This document shows, piece by piece, positions 1-7,306 of a stretch of 38,896 bases of DNA. How positions within the stretch are numbered: the first letter of the stretch is position 1; the number at the start of each line of letters is the position of its first letter. The notes below the pieces were generated by a model. That model saw only the letters and a list, made by a program, of their open reading frames with translations. It was not told the origin of the DNA and did no database searches. Made by a program: the position numbers and the translations under genes. This stretch comes from a virus, in IMG/VR virus record IMGVR_UViG_3300023238_000017, positions 1-38,896 of that record. One strand, 5' to 3'.

Positions 1-164
1 GTGGTAGAGTTGTAGCTATAACTTCTGGAGAAGTAGGCTATGTATTTAGACAAAATCAAATAGTTCGTATGGACTATGTTGGTGGAGCAACAGTATTTAG
101 ACTGTCAGTTATATCTCCAAACAGAGGAGCAGTATACGGAAAAACAGTATGTCAAGATAATAGA
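1..164. repeat. Left copy of terminal redundancy (circular assembly overlap)
   Basis: Bases 1-164 match 38733-38896 with a single difference, C at 38 versus T at 38770. Both lie inside the same reading frame and the difference is synonymous (a glycine codon). The reading frame of the stabilisation protein runs through the junction without interruption, so this is an overlap of a circular or circularly permuted genome rather than a gene duplication. Confidence 0.93.
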
Positions 165-899
165 CGTGTATTCTTTTATGCTGATGACGGATTCTATGAA
201 ATACAAGGTGATAATGTAGTAGGTATTGGAGTAGAAAAAGTTAACAGATTTTTTGATGCTGATTTAAATAAAGCATATTCTGATAGAATAGTAGCAGCAA
301 CAGATCCTTTTAATACATTAGCTATGTGGTTGTACCCATCAGTTAATAATACTTCTAATACAACAGGTACTTGTGATAGAATAATTATATATAACTATGC
401 TACACAAAAATGGTCTTTAGCTAAAACAAATGCTAGTCAAATATTTTCACAATTTGTAGGAGCTTATACAGTAGAATTAATGGATATTATATCTCAAAAC
501 CTTGAAGATATTAACGCTGCTTTAGATACAGATTATTGGGATGGTGGACAAATGTTTTTAGGTGCAATAGATAACGAATTTAAAGCTGCAATCTTTTCAG
601 GAAACTCAAATGAGTGTGAAATAGAAACAGCAGAGATAGAAGGTTTTAAAGGAGCCAGAACTAACATTCAAGGAGTTAGACCAATAGTAGATGCAGAAGC
701 AACAGTTACTGTAAAAACTAGAGAAAGATTAGCAGATACAGAAACAGAATCTAGTTCATCTTCTATGTTAACAAGTGGTATTAACCCAGTTAGACAATCA
801 GGTAGATACATAAGAGCTAATGTAAAAATAGCTTCAGGAACTACATTTAATCATGCACAAGGAATAGATCTTGTTGCATCAAAAGCAGGATATAGATAA
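1..899 (+). CDS. DNA-stabilisation / tail-hub protein, C-terminal part (split by window ends)
   Basis: This open frame enters from the window edge in frame 3 and ends with TAA at 897-899. The first in-frame ATG at 69 is internal, not the start. Its N-terminal part lies at 38168-38896; joined through the 164-bp overlap the protein is 487 residues. It follows the adaptor gene directly, which is where P22-like phages keep their packaged-DNA stabilisation (gp10-like) protein that closes the portal channel after packaging. The sequence is rich in short beta-type segments with aromatic residues (for example DDGFYEIQGDNVVGIG and YATQKWSLAK), as in propeller-like hub proteins. The family name rests on position and general character, not on a catalytic motif. 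The TAATG at the end couples it to the next gene. Confidence 0.72.
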   Translation, partial: GRVVAITSGEVGYVFRQNQIVRMDYVGGATVFRLSVISPNRGAVYGKTVCQDNRRVFFYADDGFYEIQGDNVVGIGVEKVNRFFDADLNKAYSDRIVAATDPFNTLAMWLYPSVNNTSNTTGTCDRIIIYNYATQKWSLAKTNASQIFSQFVGAYTVELMDIISQNLEDINAALDTDYWDGGQMFLGAIDNEFKAAIFSGNSNECEIETAEIEGFKGARTNIQGVRPIVDAEATVTVKTRERLADTETESSSSSMLTSGINPVRQSGRYIRANVKIASGTTFNHAQGIDLVASKAGYR

Positions 900-1045
900 T
901 GAGTGATTCAACAGACATAGATAATGTTAGATATTCTATGGAGACACAAGAATTTTTTCAAAGACAAATTGAAGAAGCAATTAATACATTAGTTAACAAA
1001 AACAATACTGAAAGCAATAAAGCTTACAGTTGGTTTATGGAATAG
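899..1045 (+). CDS. Small 48-residue protein of unknown function
   Basis: ATG at 899 overlaps the stop of the stabilisation gene (TAATG), and the frame ends with TAG at 1043-1045. The product begins MSDSTDIDNVRYSMETQEFF and is acidic and amphipathic, with a likely helix through QRQIEEAINTLVNK. The overlap with the gene upstream and the tail fibre start 8 bp downstream place it inside the tail operon, so a minor tail or assembly role is possible. No family is recognised. It is too short for a firm call, but the stop/start coupling supports translation. Confidence 0.55.
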   Translation: MSDSTDIDNVRYSMETQEFFQRQIEEAINTLVNKNNTESNKAYSWFME

Positions 1046-1053
1046 GGAGATTT

Positions 1054-3312
1054 ATGGCAGGAACATTTTTAGGTAAATACGACACAACAGCAGCAAACAA
1101 TACAGCTACAGGAACTGATTCAGTTTCAGTTGCTGAAGGAATGCTACCATCAAATATTAATAATGCTTTTAGAAGTGTTATGGCTGATATTAGACAGCAT
1201 TATAATGATGCTGAATGGATTGAATATGGAGATGGAGCAGGTGCATATACACCTACTTACGTATCAGGAACAAGTTTTACAATTGATGGAGTAAACGTAG
1301 CAGCTATTTATCATGTTGGACGTAGAGTTAAAGTTACTGCAAGTACACCAGGAACTATTTATGGATCAATTACAGCAGTAGCATTTTCTACAAATACAAC
1401 AGTTACAGTATCTTGGGACTCAGGATCTTTATCTAGTGAAGCTATTACTAGCGTATTCATTGGAGCTCTAGCTAACACAAATAAATCTATTCCTATAGCA
1501 AGTATTGCAACAGCTAATATAATTGATGATGCAATCACTACTGCAAAAATTAATGCTGATGCAATTACTGGAGCTCAAATTGCTGATAATGCAATAGACT
1601 CAGAACATTACACAAATGGTAGTATAGATACTGCACACATTGCTGCTGACCAAATAGTTGCTTCTCTAATTGCTGATAACGCTATTGATAGCGAACATTA
1701 TACAGATGGTAGTATTGACAATGCTCATATAGCAGATGATGCTATTGATAGTGAACATTACGCTGCAGGTTCAATAGACACAGCTCATATTGCAGACGCA
1801 CAAATTACAGTTGCCAAGATGGCAATAAATTCTATTGACTCAGATCAATATGTTGATGCTAGTATAGACAACGCTCATTTAGCAGCAGATTCAGTTACAG
1901 CAGATAAAATTGCAGACGCAGTTATTGTAACTAATGCTGAACAATCTGGACATACACCAGGTGATACTACATTTTTTACAACATCAGCTTCTGATGGAAG
2001 ATACTTTAGACAAGATAGTTCTGAAACAATAGAATCAGGAGATACTTGGTCTGGTTCAGATGCTTATGTAGCAACAACTGCTGCTATTGATGCTAGAATT
2101 GTAGATTTAGTAGATGATGTTGGTGGTTTTGTAGCTATTGCTAATGAAACAAGTTTTCCAAATACTAATCCAGATGTAAATGATGGTGCTGGTACTATTA
2201 TTTCTATTAAAGAAATAGCAAGTACAAGAACTCCAAGTACAGGAACTGTAACAATATCTGGTGGAACTCTTGGTGCATCTACAGTAACAATTACAGGGTG
2301 TGGTTCTACAGTTTTAACTGCTGGTTATGGTGTATTAGTTGAAACAAGCACAACATTAAATACTTATACTTTTCATAGATTAACACCAAAGGCAACTGAA
2401 GTTACAACTGTAGCTTCTATTTCAGGTGATATTACAACTGTAGCTGCTAATGATGCTAATATTACAAGTGTAGCAGACGATATAGATACAATCACAACTA
2501 ATATAAGTAATATAACTGTTGTTGGTCAAGATTTAAGTAATAACTTTACTCACATTATAGATAATGGTGCAATTACAGATTCAGTAACAAGCACAGCAGG
2601 TTCATCAGTAATTGATTTAGTAGCTGATGATATAACTAGTGTTACTACTGTTGCTGGACAAATTTCTCCAACTAATAATATTTCGGCAGTTGCTGGAATT
2701 TCAGCAGACATAACTGCAGTTGCAGGTATATCAGCTAACGTAACTTCTGTTGCAGGAGATGCTACAGACATAGGAACTGTCGCAACAGATTTAGCAGGTT
2801 CAAATAATATAGGTACAGTTGTAACAAACATTGATAATGTAAATTTAGTAGGTGGTTCAATTGCCAATGTTAATGAAGTTGGAAATAATATTGGAACTGT
2901 AAATGAGTTTGGTGAAAGATATAGAGTTGCTTCAACAGATCCTACAACAAGTTTAGATGAAGGTGATTTAGTTTATAATAGTACAGCTAATGCTTTAAAA
3001 TATTATAATGGAAGTGCTTGGATAACTGTAGTTGCTGGTTCACTTAAAGACATTGTTCAAGATGGCACACCTCAATTAGGTGGAAACCTAGATACTCAAA
3101 CTTTTACTGTAGATGGCAGAGACGTTAGTACAGATGGTACTAAACTAGATACAATAGCAACAAGTGCTACTGCTAATCCAAATGCTATTGACAATGTAGT
3201 AGAAGATACAACACCTCAATTAGGTGGTGAATTAGATGGTCAAGATAACAATTTAACTAATATAGGAACAATTAGTGGAACAAATCTTCAATTAGATTTT
3301 GGTGGACTATAA
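1054..3312 (+). CDS. Tail fibre protein with IDSEHY and ITSVA-type repeats
   Basis: I place the start at ATG 1054, preceded by GGGAG (1045-1049), giving 752 residues beginning MAGTFLGKYDTTAANNTATG; an in-frame TTG at 1030 is less likely. Residues about 1-150 form a conserved head with beta-rich segments. Residues about 150-290 carry degenerate repeats around AIDSEHY-x3-SID-x-AHIAD. Residues about 450-620 carry short repeats of the type ITSVA/ITTVA and AGISADITAVA, which suggest a beta-helical or trimeric shaft. The C-terminal part has two copies of a PQLGG-x-LD motif common in marine phage fibres. It presumably forms the host-recognition fibre and sits between the tail hub and a second fibre gene. 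Receptor and trimerisation are inference. Confidence 0.82.
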   Translation: MAGTFLGKYDTTAANNTATGTDSVSVAEGMLPSNINNAFRSVMADIRQHYNDAEWIEYGDGAGAYTPTYVSGTSFTIDGVNVAAIYHVGRRVKVTASTPGTIYGSITAVAFSTNTTVTVSWDSGSLSSEAITSVFIGALANTNKSIPIASIATANIIDDAITTAKINADAITGAQIADNAIDSEHYTNGSIDTAHIAADQIVASLIADNAIDSEHYTDGSIDNAHIADDAIDSEHYAAGSIDTAHIADAQITVAKMAINSIDSDQYVDASIDNAHLAADSVTADKIADAVIVTNAEQSGHTPGDTTFFTTSASDGRYFRQDSSETIESGDTWSGSDAYVATTAAIDARIVDLVDDVGGFVAIANETSFPNTNPDVNDGAGTIISIKEIASTRTPSTGTVTISGGTLGASTVTITGCGSTVLTAGYGVLVETSTTLNTYTFHRLTPKATEVTTVASISGDITTVAANDANITSVADDIDTITTNISNITVVGQDLSNNFTHIIDNGAITDSVTSTAGSSVIDLVADDITSVTTVAGQISPTNNISAVAGISADITAVAGISANVTSVAGDATDIGTVATDLAGSNNIGTVVTNIDNVNLVGGSIANVNEVGNNIGTVNEFGERYRVASTDPTTSLDEGDLVYNSTANALKYYNGSAWITVVAGSLKDIVQDGTPQLGGNLDTQTFTVDGRDVSTDGTKLDTIATSATANPNAIDNVVEDTTPQLGGELDGQDNNLTNIGTISGTNLQLDFGGL
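1507..1905 (+). repeat. Tandem protein repeats in the tail fibre (IDSEHY units)
   Basis: The encoded segment repeats a unit close to AIDSEHYTDGSIDNAHIAD about five times with gradual decay at both ends (DAITTAKINADAIT before it, DSVTADKIADAV after it). Synonymous codons differ between units, for example ATAGACTCAGAACATTAC against ATTGATAGTGAACATTAC, so the repeats are kept at protein level and are not a recent DNA duplication. Confidence 0.8.
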
Positions 3313-3358
3313 TATATAAATATGTATAACAATTTAGAATTAAGGAGTATAATATAAC

Positions 3359-4261
3359 ATGGCAAAAAGATTACAACTTAGAGGTGGAACAACATCTCAA
3401 CATTCAACATTTACAGGTGCGTTAAGAGAAGTAACTGTTGATACTGATAAAGATACTTTAGTGGTACATGATGGTGCTACAGCAGGTGGTATTCCTCTTG
3501 CTACATCAACTAATTTAACAACTCTTTCAGCAACAAATTTAACAAGTGGTACAGTACCAGATGCAAGATTAAGTTCTTCGGTAGCTACACTTACTGGAAC
3601 ACAAACGCTTACAAACAAAACTTTAACTTCACCTAAAATAAATGAAGATGTAGCTGTAACTTCTACTGCAACAGAACTAAATTTATTAGATGGTGTTAGT
3701 GGATTAGTTCAAGCTGACTTTACTAAATTAGCAGCTGTTACTTCTACTGCTGATGAACTTAATTTACTTGATGGAGTATCTGGATTAGTACAAGCAGATT
3801 TTACTAAACTTGCTGCTGTAGATTCAACTGCTGCAGAATTAAATTATTCTGATCTTGCAACACTAGGTACTACTGCTGCTTCAAAAGTATTATCAGCAGA
3901 TGCTAACAATCTAACAAAAGTATCTGGTGCTGTAGCAAATGTAGAAGATACATTAACAGATGATACTACTATAACTTGGGACGTAATTGATTCTCCAGTT
4001 GCAAAAGTTACGTTAGCTGGAAACAGAACTTTATCTGCACCAAGTGGAACTACACCTATTTCTGGTCAATTTGTTTCATTACTTATTATTCAAGATGGAA
4101 CTGGTAGCAGAACTATTACTTGGAACGCAGCATACGAATTTACAGAAGATACTGCACCAGATTTAACAGAAACAGCATCTAAAGGCGATTTATTTACGTT
4201 TCGTTATAATGGAAGTAAATGGCTAGAGATTGGTAGAAATTTAGAATTAACTTTATCATAG
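3359..4261 (+). CDS. Tail fibre / receptor-binding protein with 27-residue ELNLLDGVSG repeats
   Basis: ATG at 3359 follows a good AAGGAG at 3342-3347; the product is 300 residues. The N-terminal segment (RLQLRGGTTSQHSTFTGALR, then TLVVHDGATAGG) matches the conserved start of many phage fibres and tail-spike attachment domains. Residues 75-95 contain the common TGTQTLTNKTLTSPKIN fibre motif. Residues 101-160 hold two near-identical 27-residue repeats with ELNLLDGVSGLVQADFTKLA and a partial third. The C-terminal part (about 195-300) is a beta-rich domain ending FTFRYNGSKWLEIGRNLELT. It follows the first fibre gene by 46 bp and precedes an assembly-chaperone-like gene, as expected for a fibre. 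The exact ligand is unknown. Confidence 0.8.
   Translation: MAKRLQLRGGTTSQHSTFTGALREVTVDTDKDTLVVHDGATAGGIPLATSTNLTTLSATNLTSGTVPDARLSSSVATLTGTQTLTNKTLTSPKINEDVAVTSTATELNLLDGVSGLVQADFTKLAAVTSTADELNLLDGVSGLVQADFTKLAAVDSTAAELNYSDLATLGTTAASKVLSADANNLTKVSGAVANVEDTLTDDTTITWDVIDSPVAKVTLAGNRTLSAPSGTTPISGQFVSLLIIQDGTGSRTITWNAAYEFTEDTAPDLTETASKGDLFTFRYNGSKWLEIGRNLELTLS
3659..3838 (+). repeat. 27-residue tandem repeats within the second tail fibre
   Basis: The unit TSTAxELNLLDGVSGLVQAD with FTKLAAV recurs every 81 bp: copy 1 from 3659, copy 2 from 3740 and a degenerate third from 3821. Copies 1 and 2 encode the same residues almost throughout but differ at many third positions (GGTGTTAGT versus GGAGTATCT), showing long-standing selection on the protein rather than a fresh duplication. 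Confidence 0.85.
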
Positions 4262-4268
4262 GAATATT

Positions 4269-4823
4269 ATGTACGCATTAGTAACAGACGGAACAATCAC
4301 AAAATACTTTAATAATATAGAAGGATTTACTATTGGAGATTTACAATATCCTAAAGACATATTTACTAAATGGTCTGTTGAAGAAAAAAAGGAAATAGGT
4401 ATTTACGAAATAGTATTTGATAAAAGTAATTTTAAAAATGAAAATTATTATATTAATACTGTTCCAACTTTTGCTTTTGCTAATGATACAGTTACAGCTT
4501 CATATGGAACTGCTACTCCAAAATCTTATACAGAATTAAAAACACAATTTATTAAAGATTTAAAAATAAATGTTGCAAATGAATTATCTAAAACTGATTG
4601 GTATATTACAAGAAAAACAGAAAAAACAACTGCTATACCTAGTGCTATTACAAATCACAGAGATGCAGTTAGAACTATACAAGCAAGTATGGAAACTTTA
4701 ATTACAAATGCAGCAAACACACCAGCATTAGAAACTCTTTACACTTATGTTAATACCTCTGCAGAAGGTGATCCTGTAATAATGGAAAGACCATTAGGGG
4801 TACTACCAACATTGGAAATTTAA
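4269..4823 (+). CDS. Tail fibre assembly / tail chaperone-like protein
   Basis: A 184-residue protein, ATG at 4269, 7 bp after the fibre gene, ending in a TAATG coupled to the next gene. Residues about 95-145 contain LSKTDWYITRKTEKTTAIPS followed by AITNHRDAVRTIQ. A tryptophan in a TDW motif followed by a proline and an R-x2-VR helix is the pattern of phage tail assembly chaperone domains (Phage_tail_APC type), which often follow fibre genes. The N-terminal part (MYALVTDGTITKYF) is beta-like. Its job is probably folding or attaching the neighbouring fibres. The motif is short, so the family call is moderate; a structural baseplate-like role is the alternative. Confidence 0.6.
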   Translation: MYALVTDGTITKYFNNIEGFTIGDLQYPKDIFTKWSVEEKKEIGIYEIVFDKSNFKNENYYINTVPTFAFANDTVTASYGTATPKSYTELKTQFIKDLKINVANELSKTDWYITRKTEKTTAIPSAITNHRDAVRTIQASMETLITNAANTPALETLYTYVNTSAEGDPVIMERPLGVLPTLEI

Positions 4824-5728
4824 TGTTTTCTATTATACCAGCAAATTCGGCACAAGGAGTTTCACCAACACAAAAAGCAATATTTGGTTATGGAAATACT
4901 GGAAGTATAGTTTCAATAACTAACTTAGTAAATAGTTCTGGTGTTGTAGCAACAGACGTAACTGGTGTAGGTACAGCAAGATCATTGATTGGAGCAACAT
5001 CTTATGGAACAGATAAAGCAATCTTTGCTTATGGTTATAATGGAGGATACCTTTCAATGAGTAATTTAGTATCAAACTCTGGAGTTGTAGCAACAGATGT
5101 AACTGGAGTTGGTACTGCTAGGAGAGGATTAGGTGCTGCTGCATATGGTGGCGACAAAGCTATTTTTGCTTATGGTACTACTGGAAGTAGAGTTTCATTA
5201 TCAAATCTAGTTAATAATTTAGGTGTTATTGGAAGTGATGTAACTGGTGTAGGTACTGCTAGAGCTGATATAGCAGCTTCTGGATATGGAGGAGATAAGG
5301 CTATTATGGGTTATGCTATTAATGCTAGTGGAGTATCTTCTATAACCAATTTAATTTCTAATTCTGGTGTTGTGGCAAGTGATGTAACTGGAGTTGGTAC
5401 AGCAAGATATAATGCAGAAGGTGCAACATATGGTACAGACAAAGCAATATTTGCATATGGATATGCTGGTTCTAATGTTTCAATGAGTAATCTAGTTAGC
5501 AATCTTGGTGTAGTTGCTACTGATACTACTGGAGTAGGTACAGCTAGGAGATCTATAGCTGCAAATGGGTATGGTGGTGATAAATCTATATTTGGTTATG
5601 GTTATGTTTCAGGTGCAGTAAGCATGACTAATCTAGTTTCAAATAGTGGTGTAATAGCAACTGATGTTACAGGAGTTGGTACTGGTAGATATTTATTAGC
5701 AGCTTGTGGGTATTCAATAAGTGCATAA
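4823..5728 (+). CDS. Six-repeat, propeller-like tail/receptor-binding protein
   Basis: A 301-residue protein made almost wholly of six repeats with a 47-residue period. The invariant KAIFAYG-type element falls at residues 18, 65, 112, 159, 207 and 254. Each unit has the order YGGDKAIFAYG, a variable 5-8 residues, SMSNLVSNSGVVATDVTGVG, then TAR and a variable stretch. Six equal beta-rich units suggest a closed six-bladed propeller or a solenoid. Variation is concentrated after YG and after TAR, which would be surface loops. Repeats of this KAIFGYG/VGTAR kind are known from phage fibres. The start overlaps the preceding stop (TAATG). Position after the fibres and chaperone suggests an exposed host-binding tip; the fold is inference. 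Confidence 0.75.
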   Translation: MFSIIPANSAQGVSPTQKAIFGYGNTGSIVSITNLVNSSGVVATDVTGVGTARSLIGATSYGTDKAIFAYGYNGGYLSMSNLVSNSGVVATDVTGVGTARRGLGAAAYGGDKAIFAYGTTGSRVSLSNLVNNLGVIGSDVTGVGTARADIAASGYGGDKAIMGYAINASGVSSITNLISNSGVVASDVTGVGTARYNAEGATYGTDKAIFAYGYAGSNVSMSNLVSNLGVVATDTTGVGTARRSIAANGYGGDKSIFGYGYVSGAVSMTNLVSNSGVIATDVTGVGTGRYLLAACGYSISA

Positions 5729-5763
5729 AATTAATAACAACAACATAGAAAGAAGATAAAAAC

Positions 5764-6369
5764 ATGGCATCAAAACTAAATACAGAGTTTAATTATAGAT
5801 ACCAAGTAATAGGAGATACACCTTGGGAAAAGATAAAAACTTTACAAGGATTTCTTGAAGGTAGAATTAGAGCAGCAGCACTTGAAGAAGTAGGTGATTT
5901 AAAAGATCAAGCTAAAGTTGCTAAACTAAAACACCTAGAAGAAAATGGTGGACTACAACATGAAATATTAGAACTTAAAGCTGAAATACTAGAAGGCATA
6001 AGTCATCAACCAGCAGCTAAAGAATCATTTGAGTTGAATCAAAAAGAGATTAAAATACTAGAAAAGCTATTAGAAGAACTTTACGTCATTGCAGAACCTA
6101 CAAGAATAGCTGGTTATAGTGATGAAGAAATGTTTGAAGCTAATGCTGCAAATGAATTTACTGTAAATATAGGTAGAGAAATACAAGCTGAAATGATTGC
6201 TAATGGTAGACCATCACCAGCTAAATTAAGAAATGCTATGAGTAATCCTTATACTTGGAACGCATTAAAAGGAATTGGTTTAATACCTAAAGAAACAAAA
6301 ATATTAGAAGGCAATATTAACCCAAGAGACAAGATAAAATTAATAGGAGTAGAAGATGAGGTTATATAA
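5764..6369 (+). CDS. Conserved phage protein of unknown function, helical
   Basis: A 201-residue protein with ATG at 5764 after an AGAAAGAAGA purine tract. It starts MASKLNTEFNYRYQVIGDTP followed by WEKIKTLQGFLEGR, a beginning that I recall from marine phage tail regions. The central part (about 60-110) is charged and probably coiled coil (ILELKAEILEGI, IKILEKLLEELYVI). The C-terminal part contains SPAKLRNAMSNPYTWNALKG. There is no signal peptide or membrane segment. It lies between tail fibres and small virion proteins, so it may be a structural or assembly protein. No named domain is assigned. Confidence 0.7.
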   Translation: MASKLNTEFNYRYQVIGDTPWEKIKTLQGFLEGRIRAAALEEVGDLKDQAKVAKLKHLEENGGLQHEILELKAEILEGISHQPAAKESFELNQKEIKILEKLLEELYVIAEPTRIAGYSDEEMFEANAANEFTVNIGREIQAEMIANGRPSPAKLRNAMSNPYTWNALKGIGLIPKETKILEGNINPRDKIKLIGVEDEVI

Positions 6370-6409
6370 ATTTACAACATCAACTGGTGTACCAGCTACT
6401 GCGAGATAA
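6356..6409 (+). CDS. 17-residue mini-peptide ending STGVPATAR
   Basis: ATG at 6356 lies inside the end of the preceding gene with a strong AGGAG at 6345-6349 at good spacing, and the frame stops at TAA 6407-6409. The peptide is MRLYKFTTSTGVPATAR. The same STGVPAxAR ending, with an identical 20-bp core, recurs 96 bp downstream. The strong ribosome-binding site supports translation, but so short a gene could also be the remnant of a longer protein. Function unknown. Confidence 0.45.
   Translation: MRLYKFTTSTGVPATAR
6378..6397 (+). repeat. First copy of a 20-bp direct repeat (STGVPA-coding)
   Basis: The 20 bases CATCAACTGGTGTACCAGCT occur here and again at 6474-6493, followed in both places by a near-identical tail ending AGATAATTA. 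The core contains CTGGT-GT-ACCAG, a tight inverted repeat. The distance is 96 bp, a multiple of three. Confidence 0.9.
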
Positions 6410-6411
6410 TT

Positions 6412-6513
6412 ATGCCTAGAAAATCTAACTCCAACTTGGAAGATCACAATGGAATTAGATTAACCTTTTGTTTCATCAACTGGTGTACCAGCTTGTGCAA
6501 GATAATTAATTGA
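6412..6513 (+). pseudogene. Second STGVPA locus: short ORF with an apparent frame break
   Basis: An ATG at 6412 opens a 33-codon frame (MPRKSNSNLEDHNGIRLTFC and onward, stop TGA 6511-6513). A one-base skip at the TTTT of 6466-6469 would instead give IRLTFVSSTGVPACAR and stop at TAA 6503-6505. That ending parallels the upstream peptide MRLYKFTTSTGVPATAR. In the frame of the second STGVPA copy an in-frame TAA (6458-6460) lies just before it, after a stretch reading NLTPTWKITMELD. The locus is therefore either a decayed gene, two mini-peptides, or a recoded gene; I favour decay or duplication. The start has only a weak GCGAGA upstream. Confidence 0.4.
6474..6493 (+). repeat. Second copy of the 20-bp STGVPA-coding repeat
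   Basis: Identical over 20 bases to 6378-6397; here it encodes SSTGVPA followed by CAR and TAA at 6503-6505. The flanking similarity continues 3' (GC-AGATAATTA) but not 5' beyond a few bases. Confidence 0.9.
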
Positions 6514-6543
6514 AAAAAATAATAAAAGAATTATAAATAAAAC

Positions 6544-6882
6544 ATGGCTAACGTATATAAAAACGCAGGGTTTGCAATAAGCACAACAGATCTTACAACT
6601 ATTTATACAGTACCTGCTGGAAGAACAGCAATTGTTAAGAATATACAAATTAGTAATGAACATGCTTCAAACAATCTTGTAGAAGTTTCTGTAACTGATA
6701 GTTCAGCTTCAGCTACTTTTGAAGTATATCATAAAGATTTATCTTCTGGAGAAACAGTTAATGCTGCATTATCTCCTATTGTTTTAGAGTCAACAGATAT
6801 ACTTAAAATACAAGTAGAAACAGTAGATACCATTGAAGGTATGGTTAGTTACTTAGAAATATTTGACGAAAAAAGTACATAA
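6544..6882 (+). CDS. Small beta-rich virion-like protein
   Basis: A 112-residue protein (MANVYKNAGFAISTTDLTTI) with ATG at 6544 and a TAATG overlap with the next gene. Alternating hydrophobic strands (TAIVKNIQISNEHA, LVEVSVTDSS, ATFEVYHKDL, ILKIQVETVD) suggest a beta-sandwich, as in minor capsid or tail decoration proteins. It has the same size and a similar strand-rich composition (an N-terminal strand pair, VPAGRTAIVKNI against VPDSGRIIKIF) as the protein at 36513-36854, so the two may be distant relatives. No cysteines or membrane segment. Exact location in the virion is unknown. Confidence 0.62.
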   Translation: MANVYKNAGFAISTTDLTTIYTVPAGRTAIVKNIQISNEHASNNLVEVSVTDSSASATFEVYHKDLSSGETVNAALSPIVLESTDILKIQVETVDTIEGMVSYLEIFDEKST

Positions 6883-7304
6883 TGAATTTGGTGCAAGTAC
6901 CAACAAAACACATTGAAGAAGTCTGGCATATAGTAGTTAAAGATATAGCAGACGCATTAGCAAGATCTAATGGATATGCTTTGGCAGACCACATTAAGAA
7001 ATGGATCCTAGAAGAAAAAATGCAGTTATGGATTTTATGGGATCAAGATAGTAAAGAAAAGTATTTTGGTACAGTAGTAACAGAAGTAATAACAAGACCA
7101 TTACAGCGATGTCTTAATATTAGAATTATGACTGGTAAGCATCGTGAAAAATGGCAACATTTAATAAAACATATTGAAGAATTTGCATGGCAAAACAAGT
7201 GTGATTTATTAGAGTTAGTTGCAAGACCAGGTTGGAAGAAAATTTTAAAACCATTTGGTTATAAAGAAAGTCATATATTATTAGAAAAGAAAAAGGAGAA
7301 CTAA
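6882..7304 (+). CDS. GNAT-fold-like internal virion / acetyltransferase-like protein
   Basis: A 140-residue protein; ATG at 6882 overlaps the previous stop. The pattern of a tryptophan-rich N-terminal helix (EEVWHIVVKDIADALARSNG), a strand MQLWILWD, then FGTVVTEVI, RCLNIRIMTG, a helix with WQHLIKHIEEFAWQNKCDL and LELVARPGWKKILKPFGYKE resembles GNAT-like proteins in podovirus morphogenesis regions, including the class of T7 internal protein gp13. The RPGWKKILKPFGY ending is the most typical part. Whether it binds acetyl-CoA is doubtful because no clear pyrophosphate loop (Q/RxxGxG/A) is visible. It lies at the head of the internal-protein group. Confidence 0.6.
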   Translation: MNLVQVPTKHIEEVWHIVVKDIADALARSNGYALADHIKKWILEEKMQLWILWDQDSKEKYFGTVVTEVITRPLQRCLNIRIMTGKHREKWQHLIKHIEEFAWQNKCDLLELVARPGWKKILKPFGYKESHILLEKKKEN

Positions 7305-7306
7305 AT

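Noticed and set aside
1507-1905. Regular repeats that might suggest a CRISPR array
   Set aside because: They lie in frame inside a long fibre gene, differ at synonymous sites and have no constant repeat/variable spacer structure.
2550-2867. Antisense ORF inside the tail fibre repeats
   Set aside because: Repeated GTWGC-type codons of the fibre leave the opposite strand open by chance; no ribosome site or neighbours in that direction.
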